Shown in pieces: positions 53,568 to 64,000 of a stretch of DNA of 64,000 nt (the first letter of the stretch is position 1; each line of letters starts with the position of its first letter). This stretch comes from Candidatus Accumulibacter meliphilus. Its GTDB lineage: Bacteria; Pseudomonadota; Gammaproteobacteria; Burkholderiales; Rhodocyclaceae. The stretch is taken from assembly GCA_003332265.1 (NCBI GenBank), contig QPGA01000001.1, positions 79,358 to 143,357 of the forward strand, written 5' to 3'. The notes under the pieces were generated by a model. The model was not told the origin of the DNA. It worked only from the letters and a program-made list of their open reading frames with translations, and did not search any database. Both the position numbers and the translations under genes were made by a program.

Positions 53568-54637
53568 AGATCTATCGTCGCTACCTGATGCGCGAGGTGT
53601 CTGGCGCCATTTTCCTGGTGTTACTGGCGTTCTTGGCGTTGTTTGCCTTCTTTGACCTGCTTGGCGAGGTCCAGGACATCGGGCGGGGCGGTTACCAACT
53701 CCGCCATGCCTTTGCTTTCGTTCTGCTACGGTTGCCAGGGCGCGTCTATGAACTGATGCCGATTGCCGTCCTGATCGGGACGCTCTACGCCTTGTCGTCC
53801 CTGGCTCGTCATTCCGAAATCACCGTCCTGCGGGTCTCCGGCCTGTCTTCGGGGGCTCTGTTGCGTGGGCTGTTTCTGGTCGCCGGCATGTTTGCCGTGG
53901 CCACTTTCCTGATCGGCGAGTACGTGGCGCCGAGCGCCGAAAGAGAGGCCAACCAATTGCGCTTGAAAGCCAGGGGGCGAATGATCGGGCAGGACTTGCG
54001 TTCAGGGCTGTGGGTCAAGGACGAGCGCAGTTTCATCAACGTGCGCGTCGTGCTGCCGGATACGCGCTTGCGGGGGATCCGTATTTACGAGTTTGACGAG
54101 GAGGCAAAGTTGCGCTCGCTTACCGAGGCCAGTGAGGGCGAGTATGTCGCGCCTGATAGTTGGCGCTTGAGCGATGTGCTGCAGACGGTTCTGCACGCCG
54201 AGCGGGCCGATGTCCAGAAGCTACCCGAGGTAGTCTGGCAGTCGGCGCTGAACCCGGACATCCTGGCGGTGCTGATGGTTTCTCCGGATCGCATGTCGTT
54301 GCGACATTTGGCCACTTATACCAAGCATTTGGCGGACAATCGCCAGACGACCAACCGTTATGACATTGCCTTCTGGAAAAAAGTGGTCTACCCACTGGCC
54401 GCATTCGTGATGGTCGCTCTGGCGCTGCCGTTCGGCGGTGCGCACTACCGCTCCGACGCTGTCGGCCTGAAGGTCTTCTCCGGGGTAATGATCGGCATCT
54501 TGTTCCACATGCTCAATGGTTTGTTTGCGAACCTTGGCGCGATCAACAGTTGGTCGCCGGTACTCAGCGCGGTGACGCCGTCGGCGCTTTTCCTGCTGGC
54601 AGCGATCACCATGATCTGGTGGGTTGAGCGACGCTGA
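53564..54637 (+). CDS. lptG: LPS export ABC transporter permease LptG
   Basis: Partner of LptF, 357 residues with the same six-TM and jellyroll layout. It begins MKIYRRYLMREV, a typical start of the family. Translation is coupled to lptF by the ATGA overlap. The ATPase LptB is encoded elsewhere. Confidence 0.95.
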   Translation: MKIYRRYLMREVSGAIFLVLLAFLALFAFFDLLGEVQDIGRGGYQLRHAFAFVLLRLPGRVYELMPIAVLIGTLYALSSLARHSEITVLRVSGLSSGALLRGLFLVAGMFAVATFLIGEYVAPSAEREANQLRLKARGRMIGQDLRSGLWVKDERSFINVRVVLPDTRLRGIRIYEFDEEAKLRSLTEASEGEYVAPDSWRLSDVLQTVLHAERADVQKLPEVVWQSALNPDILAVLMVSPDRMSLRHLATYTKHLADNRQTTNRYDIAFWKKVVYPLAAFVMVALALPFGGAHYRSDAVGLKVFSGVMIGILFHMLNGLFANLGAINSWSPVLSAVTPSALFLLAAITMIWWVERR

Positions 54638-54690
54638 TTGGCGGCGTCGTGTCGAGGCGGGCGGTCCGCTCCCGTTCCTGGAGCGTTTGC

Positions 54691-55152
54691 CTAGCCGCTT
54701 GTCGGTAGCCGCTTCGCCAATTCTCCGTACAGTACGAGTTGTGTGCCGGCGAGACGGTCATGCAGAAACAAGCGCTCGCGGTCCACTAGCGCCCAGAGGA
54801 TGCCAATACCACCCAGGATGATGCTCGGCCAGCACAGGAGATAGCGCAGTAGCGCCTGCGCCGGCCGGACCGGTTGTCCGTCGCGGGTGAGCAGGCGGAT
54901 GCGCCAGGTCTTCATGGCCAGCGTTTGCCGCCCGTTGCTCCAGAACCAGAGGCAATAGACCAGCAGCACGATAAAGGCATGCGCCTGCACAATGATCGGC
55001 GTCACCAGGCGATGCGCCAGCGCACCGAGCAGGAAATGTGGCAAGACCAGCAGTGCAGCAAGGATGCCGAACAACAGCAAGGACTCGTACAGCATGCTGG
55101 CCAGGCGACGCGTGATGCTCGGTCGCCCGACGGAATTCGCGGTCGGTGTCAA
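54691..55152 (-). CDS. RDD family membrane protein
   Basis: 153 residues with three or four TM helices. The family residues are seen in RPSITRRLASMLYES near the N-terminus (R then D replaced by S in the first motif) and KTWRIRLLTRDGQPV. Function unknown. The start overlaps the DUF3106 stop by four bases (ATGA). It is the last gene of the sigma factor operon. Confidence 0.85.
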   Translation of the reverse strand: MTPTANSVGRPSITRRLASMLYESLLLFGILAALLVLPHFLLGALAHRLVTPIIVQAHAFIVLLVYCLWFWSNGRQTLAMKTWRIRLLTRDGQPVRPAQALLRYLLCWPSIILGGIGILWALVDRERLFLHDRLAGTQLVLYGELAKRLPTSG

Positions 55153-55745
55153 TCCCTGTTGTCCGCTGCAGTTGCCGGCGCGGCAGCTTTGCTGCCGGGC
55201 GCTGGCGCAGGATGATGGCTGCCGAGCGGCAAGAGTGCGGATCCGGGCGGTGAGATCAGGCTGGCCGCTGCGCCGCTACTGCCTGGCTGTCCGGGTGTGC
55301 TCAGTGCCGCCCGGTTGGCCGCTTGCTGTTTGAGCCTTTCTTTTTCTTCGTCCGGCAGACTGGAGTACTCCTGCCACTTGAGTCTGAGTTCCTGTTTCTT
55401 TTCTACCGGGAGCTTGTTGGCGGTGATGAAATTCTCGCGCGCGAGTCGTCGTTGCTGGGGCGTCAGCTTTCCCCAGTCCTGCATCTGAACCTGGACTCGG
55501 CGCTGCTCGTCAGCGGTCATCCTGTAGAAACGTCGCGTGATGCCCAGCCATTTCTTCTGGCGCGCATAATCCATCCCGTCCCAGTCGTAACTGAGCGGCG
55601 CGAGGATGGTTTTCTGCTCCACCGTGAGTTCGCTCCACTGTGGCTGGGCTGGCGTGGCAATGGCAGACGGGCTGAGCACATCGGCCCAGCTCGTGACGGC
55701 TACGAAGCTGCTGAGAATCAGTGCGAAGCGGAGCTTTGCAGCCAT
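55149..55745 (-). CDS. Exported DUF3106 protein with LTxxQ-like motifs
   Basis: 198 residues with a signal peptide (about 1-21). A helical core contains three related motifs: LTVEQK, MTADEQ and LTPQQR, resembling the LTxxQ signature of CpxP/Spy-type periplasmic sensors and chaperones. The C-terminal 60 residues are a proline/alanine-rich tail. It overlaps DUF3619 by 28 bases and RDD by four. Role as periplasmic sensor is inference. Confidence 0.8.
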   Translation of the reverse strand: MAAKLRFALILSSFVAVTSWADVLSPSAIATPAQPQWSELTVEQKTILAPLSYDWDGMDYARQKKWLGITRRFYRMTADEQRRVQVQMQDWGKLTPQQRRLARENFITANKLPVEKKQELRLKWQEYSSLPDEEKERLKQQAANRAALSTPGQPGSSGAAASLISPPGSALLPLGSHHPAPAPGSKAAAPATAADNRD

Positions 55746-56095
55746 GCATCAAAGCCCCGGTCGGTGAAGGCCGCGATCGGCAAGTCGTCGGCGAGCAGGG
55801 CACTATCAATGACCTCGAGTTCGGCGATGCTTCGGTCTGCCTGCCAGTAAGCGTAGGAAGTGACGCCGGCAACCAGGGCCAGTGCCACGAGAATCTGCCG
55901 CAAGCGCAGGCCTTCTGCGTGCTCCTGAACGAAGTTCCCCGCCGTCGCCAGTATCGACTGGTGTGCGGTTACTTTTTGACGAGCCAGCGCTCGCTCGCGC
56001 GCAGCTTGCAGGCGCGAGTGCGTTGACGGTGGCAGTTCATGTAGTTCCCTGTTCAGGTATTGCCTGACCTTGAAGACAAAATGCATTTCGTTCAT
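55718..56095 (-). CDS. DUF3619 single-TM protein, candidate anti-sigma factor
   Basis: 125 residues: a cytoplasmic helical N-terminal part (about 1-65), one TM helix (about 68-88, ILVALALVAGVTSYAYW) and a short periplasmic tail. Directly follows the sigma gene with a four-base overlap (ATGA). Position and topology are those of an anti-sigma factor, but I see no named anti-sigma domain. Confidence 0.8.
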   Translation of the reverse strand: MNEMHFVFKVRQYLNRELHELPPSTHSRLQAARERALARQKVTAHQSILATAGNFVQEHAEGLRLRQILVALALVAGVTSYAYWQADRSIAELEVIDSALLADDLPIAAFTDRGFDAWLQSSASH

Positions 56096-56655
56096 AGGGT
56101 AATTCCTTTTGCTTTCAGTGCAGCCGCAAGAGCGTGATTGGCACGTGAGCAGTGTGTCTTGACGCTCCCTTCCGAGCAGCCCATGATCGATGCCGTTTCG
56201 GCAACGTCCATATCCTCCCAGTAACGCAGAAGAAACGCTTCCCGTTGACGCCCAGGCAGAGATTCTATCTCTTTCTCGATCATCCCCATCACTTGCGCCT
56301 GCTCGAACTGGCCATGTGGCGTCTTCGGGCCATTGGCGTCAGATTCGCTGCTGATGGTTTCGAGGGGGTCGTGGTCCTCGTCATCGTTCGGCGAAAACGC
56401 GGAGAGCAGGGTCGTCCATAGCGAGCGTACCTTGCTGCGCCGATAGTAGTCGCGAATCGTGTTTTGCAGAATGCGCTGGAAGAGCATCGGCAGCTCGGTT
56501 GGTGGACGGTCTCCGTATTTCTCGGCGAGCTTCATCATCGCATCCTGGACGATGTCGAGCGCGGACTCTTCGTTGCGCACTGCGAACATCGCTTGCTTGA
56601 AAGCGCGGCGTTCGACTGCCGTAAGAAAGTCTGACAGTTCGCGTTGGCTGGCCAG
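56092..56655 (-). CDS. ECF (RpoE-like) RNA polymerase sigma factor, probable CTG start
   Basis: An alternative sigma factor. Region 2 (ESALDIVQDAMMKLAEKY, ILQNTIRDYYRR) and region 4 (LPGRQREAFLLRYWEDMDV) with its helix-turn-helix are complete. The first ATG (56589) would cut into region 2. Upstream the frame reads LASQRELSDFLTAVERRAFKQ, which belongs to the fold, and opens at CTG 56655 eight bases after AAGGA; no ATG, GTG or TTG is available there. Relatives begin MASQREL, so CTG is the likely start. 187 residues. First gene of a four-gene overlapping operon. Confidence 0.88.
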   Translation of the reverse strand: MASQRELSDFLTAVERRAFKQAMFAVRNEESALDIVQDAMMKLAEKYGDRPPTELPMLFQRILQNTIRDYYRRSKVRSLWTTLLSAFSPNDDEDHDPLETISSESDANGPKTPHGQFEQAQVMGMIEKEIESLPGRQREAFLLRYWEDMDVAETASIMGCSEGSVKTHCSRANHALAAALKAKGITL

Positions 56656-56710
56656 GGCGGAAATCCTTGCGGTTGTAGGGCGGGAAGCCTTCTTTCCCAG
56701 GCGCCAGTTT

Positions 56711-56910
56711 ACCGTGAAAGTCGCGTCCGCGACTCACGAATCTCCCTTCTTTCCTCGGCGAGAGAAGGGTCGGGGAGTTGGACGAGGAATTCAGGGAGCA
56801 TGCTCCCTGCCCGTCGAACAATACCGGCCTGCCAGCCGGAATGCCCTCTCAAGTGAGGGCGCGGTCATGGCATTCATCACCAGGGGGCCTCGACAGGCCA
56901 TGATCGTTTG
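56711..56910 (+). repeat. Modular palindromic repeat, copy C (complete)
   Basis: About 200 bases in the same module order as copy B: GTGAAAGTCGC with GCGACTCAC, a pair around TCTCCCTTCT and AGAAGGG, the perfect palindrome CAGGGAGCATGCTCCCTG, CCGGC with GCCGG, and a final GGTCATGG/CCATGATC pair. It lies between the sigma gene and the ilvI promoter and accounts for most of a 335-base gap. Confidence 0.82.
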
Positions 56911-56919
56911 GTGAATGCC

Positions 56920-56948
56920 TTGACCAAACTCCATCGAAGCTTTAACGT
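56920..56948 (+). promoter_or_regulatory. Candidate promoter of ilvIHC
   Basis: A good -35 TTGACC (56920-56925) and a weak -10 TAACGT (56943-56948) are 17 bases apart. It lies just after repeat copy C. No Leu/Val/Ile-rich leader peptide is seen before ilvI. Confidence 0.35.
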
Positions 56949-56990
56949 TGCAGACTTTTTTCGAGCAATTTGCTTGCTGGGGCGACGGTA

Positions 56991-58703
56991 ATGACAATGA
57001 TGACCGGTGCGGAAATTGTAATCAGGTGTCTGCAGGAAGAAAAGGTCGAGTACGTGTTTGGCTATCCTGGCGGGGCTGTCCTTCATTTGTATGACGCGCT
57101 GTTCAAGCAGGATCTGGTCAAGCACATTCTCGTTCGCCACGAGCAGGCGGCCGTGCATGCTGCCGATGGGCTGGCACGTTCGACCCACAAGGTCGGCGTG
57201 GCATTGGTGACTTCCGGCCCTGGCGCGACCAATGCCGTGACCGGCATCGCGACGGCCTACATGGACTCGATTCCCCTGGTCATTATCTCCGGGCAGGTGC
57301 CGACCGAGTACATCGGTCAGGATGCCTTCCAGGAGTGCGATACCGTTGGCATCACTCGGCCCTGTGTGAAGCACAACTTCCTGGTCAAGGACGTGCACGA
57401 TCTGGCAGTGACGATAAAGAAGGCCTTCTTCATCGCCAATAGCGGTCGTCCGGGTCCGGTGGTGATCGACATCCCCAAGGACATCACCGCCGCCAAGTGC
57501 AGGTTCGAGTATCCGGAGACGATTCAGCTGCGCTCTTACAACCCCGTCGTCAAGGGGCATCTGGGACAGATCAAGAAGGCGCTACACCTCTTGCTCGAGG
57601 CCAAGCGGCCGATGGTTTATACCGGTGGCGGGGTCATTCTGTCCAACGGTGCCGAACAGTTGACCAAGCTGGTGCGCCGGCTGGGCTTTCCGATTACCAA
57701 TACCTTGATGGGCCTCGGTGCGTATCCGGCAAGCGACCAGCAGTTTCTCGGCATGCCGGGTATGCACGGTACCGTCGAGGCCAACCTGGCGATGCAGAAC
57801 TGTGACGTCCTGCTGGCTATCGGCGCGCGTTTCGACGATCGGGTAATTGGCAATCCAGACAACTTTTCGTCCATTCCGCGCAAGATCATCCACATCGACA
57901 TTGATCCATCGTCGATTTCCAAGCGCGTCAAGGTTGACGTGCCGATCGTCGGCAACGTCCCGGACGTCCTCGACGAAATGCTCAAGCTGCTCGATGCCGG
58001 TAGTGCCGGCCCGGATGCGGCGGTGCTGGCCGACTGGTGGAAGCAGATCGATGAGTGGCGCGCCAAGCAGTGCATGAAATACCGCAAGAAGAAGAGCATC
58101 ATCATGCCGCAATACGTCATCGAAAAACTCTATGAAGTGACGGAGGGCAAGGCGATCGTGACTTCCGACGTTGGTCAGCATCAAATGTGGGCCGCGCAGT
58201 ACTACAAGTTTGATCAACCGCGCCGCTGGCTCAACTCCGGCGGTCTCGGGACGATGGGTGTCGGCCTGCCGTACGCCATGGGTGCAGCACTGGCAAATCC
58301 GGGAACGCCGATCGCCTGCGTCACCGGCGAAGGCTCGATCCAGATGTGTATTCAGGAGCTATCAACCGCCAAGCAGTTCCGTCTGCCGATCAAGATCATC
58401 AACCTCAACAATCGCTACCTGGGCATGGTCCGCCAGTGGCAGGAAATGTTCTATGGCAGTCGTTATTCGGAGTCGTACATGGACTCCCTGCCCGACTTCG
58501 TCAAGCTCGCCGAGGCTTATGGCCACGTCGGCATTCGCGTCGAACGGCCCGAAGATGTCGAAGGCGCGCTGAAGAAGGCCTTCGTCGACCACAAGGACGA
58601 TCTGGTATTCATCGATTTCATCACCGATCAGAAGGCGAATGTCTTTCCGATGGTGGCGGCCGGCAAAGGTCTGGCGGACATGCTACTGACCGAAGATCTG
58701 TAA
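56991..58703 (+). CDS. ilvI: Acetolactate synthase large subunit
   Basis: TPP-dependent first step of branched-chain amino acid synthesis. ATG 56991 gives 570 residues (MTMMTGAEIVIRCLQEEKV). VFGYPGGAVL and the catalytic glutamate in RHEQAAVHAADG are at the N-terminus; the TPP site GEGSIQMCIQELST and NNRYLGMV are C-terminal; a FAD-binding middle domain lies between. ilvH follows by 12 bases. Confidence 0.97.
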   Translation: MTMMTGAEIVIRCLQEEKVEYVFGYPGGAVLHLYDALFKQDLVKHILVRHEQAAVHAADGLARSTHKVGVALVTSGPGATNAVTGIATAYMDSIPLVIISGQVPTEYIGQDAFQECDTVGITRPCVKHNFLVKDVHDLAVTIKKAFFIANSGRPGPVVIDIPKDITAAKCRFEYPETIQLRSYNPVVKGHLGQIKKALHLLLEAKRPMVYTGGGVILSNGAEQLTKLVRRLGFPITNTLMGLGAYPASDQQFLGMPGMHGTVEANLAMQNCDVLLAIGARFDDRVIGNPDNFSSIPRKIIHIDIDPSSISKRVKVDVPIVGNVPDVLDEMLKLLDAGSAGPDAAVLADWWKQIDEWRAKQCMKYRKKKSIIMPQYVIEKLYEVTEGKAIVTSDVGQHQMWAAQYYKFDQPRRWLNSGGLGTMGVGLPYAMGAALANPGTPIACVTGEGSIQMCIQELSTAKQFRLPIKIINLNNRYLGMVRQWQEMFYGSRYSESYMDSLPDFVKLAEAYGHVGIRVERPEDVEGALKKAFVDHKDDLVFIDFITDQKANVFPMVAAGKGLADMLLTEDL

Positions 58704-58715
58704 GGGAAAGACAAG

Positions 58716-59207
58716 ATGCGACACATTATTTCAATCCTGCTGGAGAACGAGGCGGGAGCTCTGTCGCGGGTGGCCGGTCTGTTCTCGGCGCGCGGCTACA
58801 ACATCGAGACTCTCACCGTGGCTCCGACGGAGGACGTCTCGCTGTCTCGCCTGACCATCGTCACCTCGGGTACCGACGCCGTGATCGAGCAGATCACCAA
58901 ACAGTTGAATAAACTGATCGACGTCATCAAGGTCGTCGATCTCTCCGAGGCAGCGCATGTCGAGCGCGAACTGATGCTGCTCAAGGTTCGCGCCACCGGC
59001 AAGGACCGCGAGGAACTCAAGCGTTTGGCCGACATCTTTCGTGGCCACATCATCGACGTCACCGAATCGACCTACGTCATCGAGCTGACCGCCAGTGGCG
59101 CAAAACTCGACTCCTTCATCCAGGCGATCGACGCCGGACTGATTCTCGAAACCGTTCGTACCGGCGTGTGCGGCATCGGCCGCGGCGAGCGCATCCTAAA
59201 AATCTAA
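58716..59207 (+). CDS. ilvH: Acetolactate synthase small subunit
   Basis: Regulatory subunit conferring valine feedback. 163 residues with an N-terminal ACT domain (about 1-75, ISILLENEAGALSRVAGLF) and the C-terminal small-subunit domain. Between ilvI and ilvC, 29 bases before the latter. Confidence 0.97.
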   Translation: MRHIISILLENEAGALSRVAGLFSARGYNIETLTVAPTEDVSLSRLTIVTSGTDAVIEQITKQLNKLIDVIKVVDLSEAAHVERELMLLKVRATGKDREELKRLADIFRGHIIDVTESTYVIELTASGAKLDSFIQAIDAGLILETVRTGVCGIGRGERILKI

Positions 59208-59236
59208 TCAGACCGACCAGTAAAAAAGGAAATTGA

Positions 59237-60253
<1,017 letters not shown>

Positions 60254-60445
60254 TCGGCGCAGCCACCAGTCACTTGCCTGGCGGTGGGGCGATCATGGTC
60301 GCTCGATCGACGGGCAAGAAGACCGAGACCTTGATTCACTCATGACTTGTCCCTCTCTGTATCGGATTTCAGTCGGGGTAGCTGCTTTCCCGGCTTTCCT
60401 TCGCTCTGAACCGGCCTGCGTCCGCAGCCATACGACAACAGCGCA

Positions 60446-61225
60446 ATGCCAGAAATAAAACCTCGCAAGACCCTCTTCAACCCGGAGTTGCGGCGCCGAG
60501 GGATCTACCTGTTGCCGAACCTGTTTACCACCGCGGCATTGTTTTGCGGCTTCTTTGCCATCGTCCAGGCGATGAAGGGCGGTTTCGAGGCGGCTGCCGT
60601 GGCGATCTTCGTGGCCATGGTGCTCGACGGCCTCGATGGGCGAGTGGCGCGAATGACGCGTACCCAGAGTGCTTTCGGTGCCGAGTACGATTCGCTGTCG
60701 GATATGGTTTCCTTCGGCGTCGCGCCGGCTCTGGTCAGCTACGCCTGGGCACTCAAAGACCTTGGGCGACTCGGCTGGATTGCAGCCTTCATCTATTGTG
60801 CCGGTGCGGCCCTGCGCCTGGCGCGCTTCAATACCACCCTGGAAGTCATCGACAAGCGCTACTTCCATGGCCTGCCGAGTCCGGCGGCTGCGGCACTGGT
60901 GACGGCTTTCCTGTGGGTGATGATCGACAAGGATGTCGCCGCAGCTGACGTGCGCTGGGGCGCCTGCTTGCTGGTCATTTTTGCCGGTATCTCGATGGTC
61001 ACCAACGTCCAGTTCTACAGCTTCAAAGACGTCAATCTGCGGCGCAGCGTGCCCTTTATTTTCGTCGTCGCCATTGCCCTTGGCTTCGCCTTTGTGTCCT
61101 ACGACACGCCGGTCGCCCTGTTTGCCCTTTTCGTGGCCTATGCCCTCTCCGGTTATGTCCTCGCGCTAAGCCGCCGATTTCGGCACAAGGCATCATCACC
61201 GCCGCCGCCGCCACCAAGCGCTTAA
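60446..61225 (+). CDS. pssA: CDP-diacylglycerol-serine O-phosphatidyltransferase
   Basis: Makes phosphatidylserine at the inner membrane. 259 residues and about eight TM helices. The CDP-alcohol phosphotransferase motif DGLDGRVAR then G-AEYDSLSD is complete. The C-terminus is a run of prolines. 192 bases after ilvC. Its TAA stop forms the edge of repeat copy D. Confidence 0.94.
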   Translation: MPEIKPRKTLFNPELRRRGIYLLPNLFTTAALFCGFFAIVQAMKGGFEAAAVAIFVAMVLDGLDGRVARMTRTQSAFGAEYDSLSDMVSFGVAPALVSYAWALKDLGRLGWIAAFIYCAGAALRLARFNTTLEVIDKRYFHGLPSPAAAALVTAFLWVMIDKDVAAADVRWGACLLVIFAGISMVTNVQFYSFKDVNLRRSVPFIFVVAIALGFAFVSYDTPVALFALFVAYALSGYVLALSRRFRHKASSPPPPPPSA

Positions 61226-61252
61226 TGTGAACGTCGTCTACGCGACTTTCAC
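61226..61252 (+). repeat. Short palindromic repeat, copy D
   Basis: GTGAACGTCG and CGCGACTTTCAC form an imperfect hairpin equal to the first module of the long repeats. The preceding TAAT, shared by copies A and B, supplies the pssA stop codon. Confidence 0.7.
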
Positions 61253-61307
61253 GGTAGCGCAGCGCACCAACAGCGTGCATTGCCATCCTCACCTTCGGAG
61301 TCGGGAC

Positions 61308-62846
61308 ATGAAAGATCATCTGGTAATTTTTGATACCACCTTGCGCGATGGCGAACAGAGCCCGGGTGCGTCGATGACCAAGGACGAAAAGCTGCGTGTG
61401 GCACGCCAGCTCGAGCGCATGCAGGTCGATGTGATCGAGGCAGGGTTTGCCGCTGCTTCGCCGGGCGACTTCGACGCCATCAAATCGATCGCCACGATCA
61501 TCAGGGAGTCTACCGTGTGCTCCCTGGCACGTTCCAACGAGAACGACATTCGTCGCGCGGGTGAAGCCATCAAGCCGGCGGTGAGCGGCCGTATTCATAC
61601 CTTCATCGCGACCAGCCCGATCCATATGGAGAAGAAGCTGCGCATGACGCCCGACCAGGTGGTCGAGTCGGCCGTACGCGCGGTGCACTGGGCGCGCGAA
61701 TATACCGACGACGTCGAGTTCTCGGCGGAAGACGCGGTGCGCTCCGACGTTGATTTCCTGTGCCGGGTTTTCGAGGAAGTGATCAAAGCCGGTGCGCGAA
61801 CGATCAACGTTCCCGATACGGTTGGCTACAGTGTTCCGTCGGTGTGGGGCGAACTGATGCGTACGCTGATCGAACGGGTGCCAGGTGCGCAGCAGGTGGT
61901 GTGGTCCACGCACTGCCACAACGACCTGGGAATGGCGGTCGCCAATTCGCTGTCGGCGGTACTCGCCGGCGCCCGCCAGGTCGAATGCACGATCAACGGC
62001 CTTGGCGAACGTGCCGGCAATGCCTCGCTCGAAGAGGTGGTGATGGCGGTCAGAACGCGCAGCGACCTTTTCCCGGTGCAGACGCGTATCGACACCACCC
62101 AGATCGTCCCGGCGTCCAAGCTGGTGTCGCAGATCACCGGCTATCCGGTGCAGCCCAACAAGGCCGTCGTTGGCGCCAATGCCTTTGCGCACGAGTCCGG
62201 GATTCATCAGGACGGCGTCCTCAAACACCGTGAAACCTACGAGATCATGCGCGCCGAGGATGTCGGCTGGGCGCAGAACAAGCTGGTCCTCGGCAAGCAC
62301 TCGGGACGCAACGCCTTCAAGTCGCGGCTGTCGGCCTTGGCTATCGTGCTCGATAGCGAAGAGGCGCTGAATGCTGCCTTTGCCCGCTTCAAGGAACTGG
62401 CTGACAAGAAGCACGAGATTTTTGACGAAGACCTGCAGGCACTGGTGTCCGACGAGGAGTTCACGCAGGAAGGTGAGTACTACAAGCTGGTCTATTCGCG
62501 CGTCTGCTCGGAAACCGGTGAGACGCCGGCCGCGAATGTGACGCTGAGCGTCGATGGCGTGGAGAAAAAAGCGGCGGGGATCGGCAGCGGGCCGGTCGAC
62601 GCGACTTTCAAGGCGATCGAGTCGGTTGCCAGCAGCGGCGCACAGTTGTTGCTTTACTCTGTCAATGCGATCACGACCGGCACTGACGCGCAGGGCGAAG
62701 TGACCGTGCGCCTCGGGAAAGGCAGCCGTATCGTGAACGGCAATGGTGCGGACACCGATATCGTCATCGCGTCAGCAAAAGCGTATCTCAACGCCTTGAA
62801 CAAGCTGCAGATTCCCGATCGCGTCGACCCGCAGGCGGACGTTTGA
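61308..62846 (+). CDS. leuA: 2-isopropylmalate synthase
   Basis: First committed step of leucine synthesis. ATG 61308 with GGAG seven bases upstream gives 512 residues. The HMGL-like TIM barrel has [14 protein letters not shown] and the metal-binding HCHNDLGMA; the C-terminal LeuA allosteric domain (about 390-512) is present, so leucine feedback is expected. The longer frame to 61227 runs through repeat copy D. Confidence 0.97.
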   Translation: MKDHLVIFDTTLRDGEQSPGASMTKDEKLRVARQLERMQVDVIEAGFAAASPGDFDAIKSIATIIRESTVCSLARSNENDIRRAGEAIKPAVSGRIHTFIATSPIHMEKKLRMTPDQVVESAVRAVHWAREYTDDVEFSAEDAVRSDVDFLCRVFEEVIKAGARTINVPDTVGYSVPSVWGELMRTLIERVPGAQQVVWSTHCHNDLGMAVANSLSAVLAGARQVECTINGLGERAGNASLEEVVMAVRTRSDLFPVQTRIDTTQIVPASKLVSQITGYPVQPNKAVVGANAFAHESGIHQDGVLKHRETYEIMRAEDVGWAQNKLVLGKHSGRNAFKSRLSALAIVLDSEEALNAAFARFKELADKKHEIFDEDLQALVSDEEFTQEGEYYKLVYSRVCSETGETPAANVTLSVDGVEKKAAGIGSGPVDATFKAIESVASSGAQLLLYSVNAITTGTDAQGEVTVRLGKGSRIVNGNGADTDIVIASAKAYLNALNKLQIPDRVDPQADV

Positions 62847-62878
62847 TCTCGGCCGTGACTTGACGGAGAGAGCAGCGG

Positions 62879-63246
62879 CTACGGACGCGCCGACGCCTCT
62901 GCTTGATGTGCTGATGGGCGCGTGAGTCTGGCGTAGGCGACGCTGGCGCAGAAGAACGTCAGCGCGAGGACGGTTTCGGCAATGGCCAGCGCCTGTCCTG
63001 TCCCCGTTTCGGTGGTGGCGCGCACGATCCCCTCGGTAAAGTAGAGCAGAATCAGCATGCTCGCCCACTGGTACGAGTAGCGGCGGCCGTTGAGGATTCC
63101 GAACAAGGGTGCCAGCAGCGGCAGGCACTTCAGCGCCAGCCACGAGCCGCCAGGCAGGACCGGTGCCAGACGCAACTCCCAGGCGAGGCACAGGAAAATC
63201 AGCGCAATCAGGCTGCTGCACGCCGTCAGGTAGAGGGCGCGGATCA

Positions 63247-63247
<1 letters not shown>
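62879..63247 (-). CDS. DUF2069 membrane protein
   Basis: 122 residues and four predicted TM helices, matching DUF2069. Its ATG overlaps the wrbA-like stop by one base (TGATG), so it is coupled to that gene. Function unknown. It converges with leuA, 32 bases apart. Confidence 0.82.

Positions 63248-64000
<753 letters not shown>

Noticed and set aside
56911-56990. Attenuator leader peptide before ilvI
   Set aside because: No short frame rich in Leu, Val or Ile and no terminator hairpin.

Overview
The window looks like the chromosome of a high-GC betaproteobacterium, most probably Rhodocyclales, and the metabolic set resembles Candidatus Accumulibacter and its relatives. That placement is inferred from gene order and protein wording, not from a marker-gene search. 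Supporting features are the rlmE-ftsH-folP-glmM and carA-carB-greA blocks, the sigma factor-DUF3619-DUF3106-RDD operon beside ilvIHC, a Pit phosphate permease with its DUF47 partner, both glyoxylate-shunt genes, and a large VC_2705-type sodium:solute symporter with its DUF4212 partner.

Layout. 1-2444: the 3' end of a group II intron (domain V at 47-79) interrupts a symporter gene, followed by the DUF4212 subunit. 2510-14946: mostly minus-strand housekeeping genes (glmM, folP, ftsH, rlmE, greA, carB, carA, dapB, bamE), with yhbY divergent. 15149-18911: fur, an M23 peptidase, a remnant of a YpfJ-like metallopeptidase, then pit, DUF47 and a tiny secreted protein ending at a strong terminator. 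18941-23941: mainly exported redox proteins (Cys-rich protein, Sco, msrA, msrB, DUF1223) around rlmI. 24319-30047: a CobW-type GTPase, a double-STAS protein, hslVU, and a TerC-UspA pair. 30346-37770: aceB with a divergent LysR gene, a small zinc-finger gene, a broken HD-GYP regulator, and aceA with a clear promoter and palindromic operator. 37857-46888: a start-less coding stretch, an ankyrin protein, rraA, clpA-clpS, a cold-shock gene, moaC, a BepA-like protease, tusA and a pabB-pabC fusion. 47095-54637: valS, a coiled hypothetical, holC and pepA on the minus strand, then lptF-lptG divergent. 54691-56655: a four-gene overlapping operon with an ECF sigma factor. 56991-62846: ilvI-ilvH-ilvC, pssA and leuA. 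62879-64000: DUF2069, a WrbA-like flavoprotein and the tail of a further gene.

How it fits together. The symporter, aceA and aceB point to growth on acetate or similar short organic acids. Pit and DUF47 give low-affinity phosphate exchange. The ilv/leu genes make branched-chain amino acids. The exported Sco, Msr, DUF1223 and Cys-rich proteins suggest attention to periplasmic copper and thiol damage.

Most notable. (1) A dispersed family of modular palindromic repeats, with three long copies (24178-24302, 46886-47089, 56711-56910) and two short ones (26842-26865, 61226-61252), several fused to stop codons. (2) The sigma-DUF3619-DUF3106-RDD operon, whose layout suggests an unrecognised envelope-stress signalling system and whose sigma gene seems to start at CTG. 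(3) The intron-split symporter. (4) An HD-GYP gene broken at an eight-C run and by an internal deletion. (5) A coding-like frame with no usable start codon.
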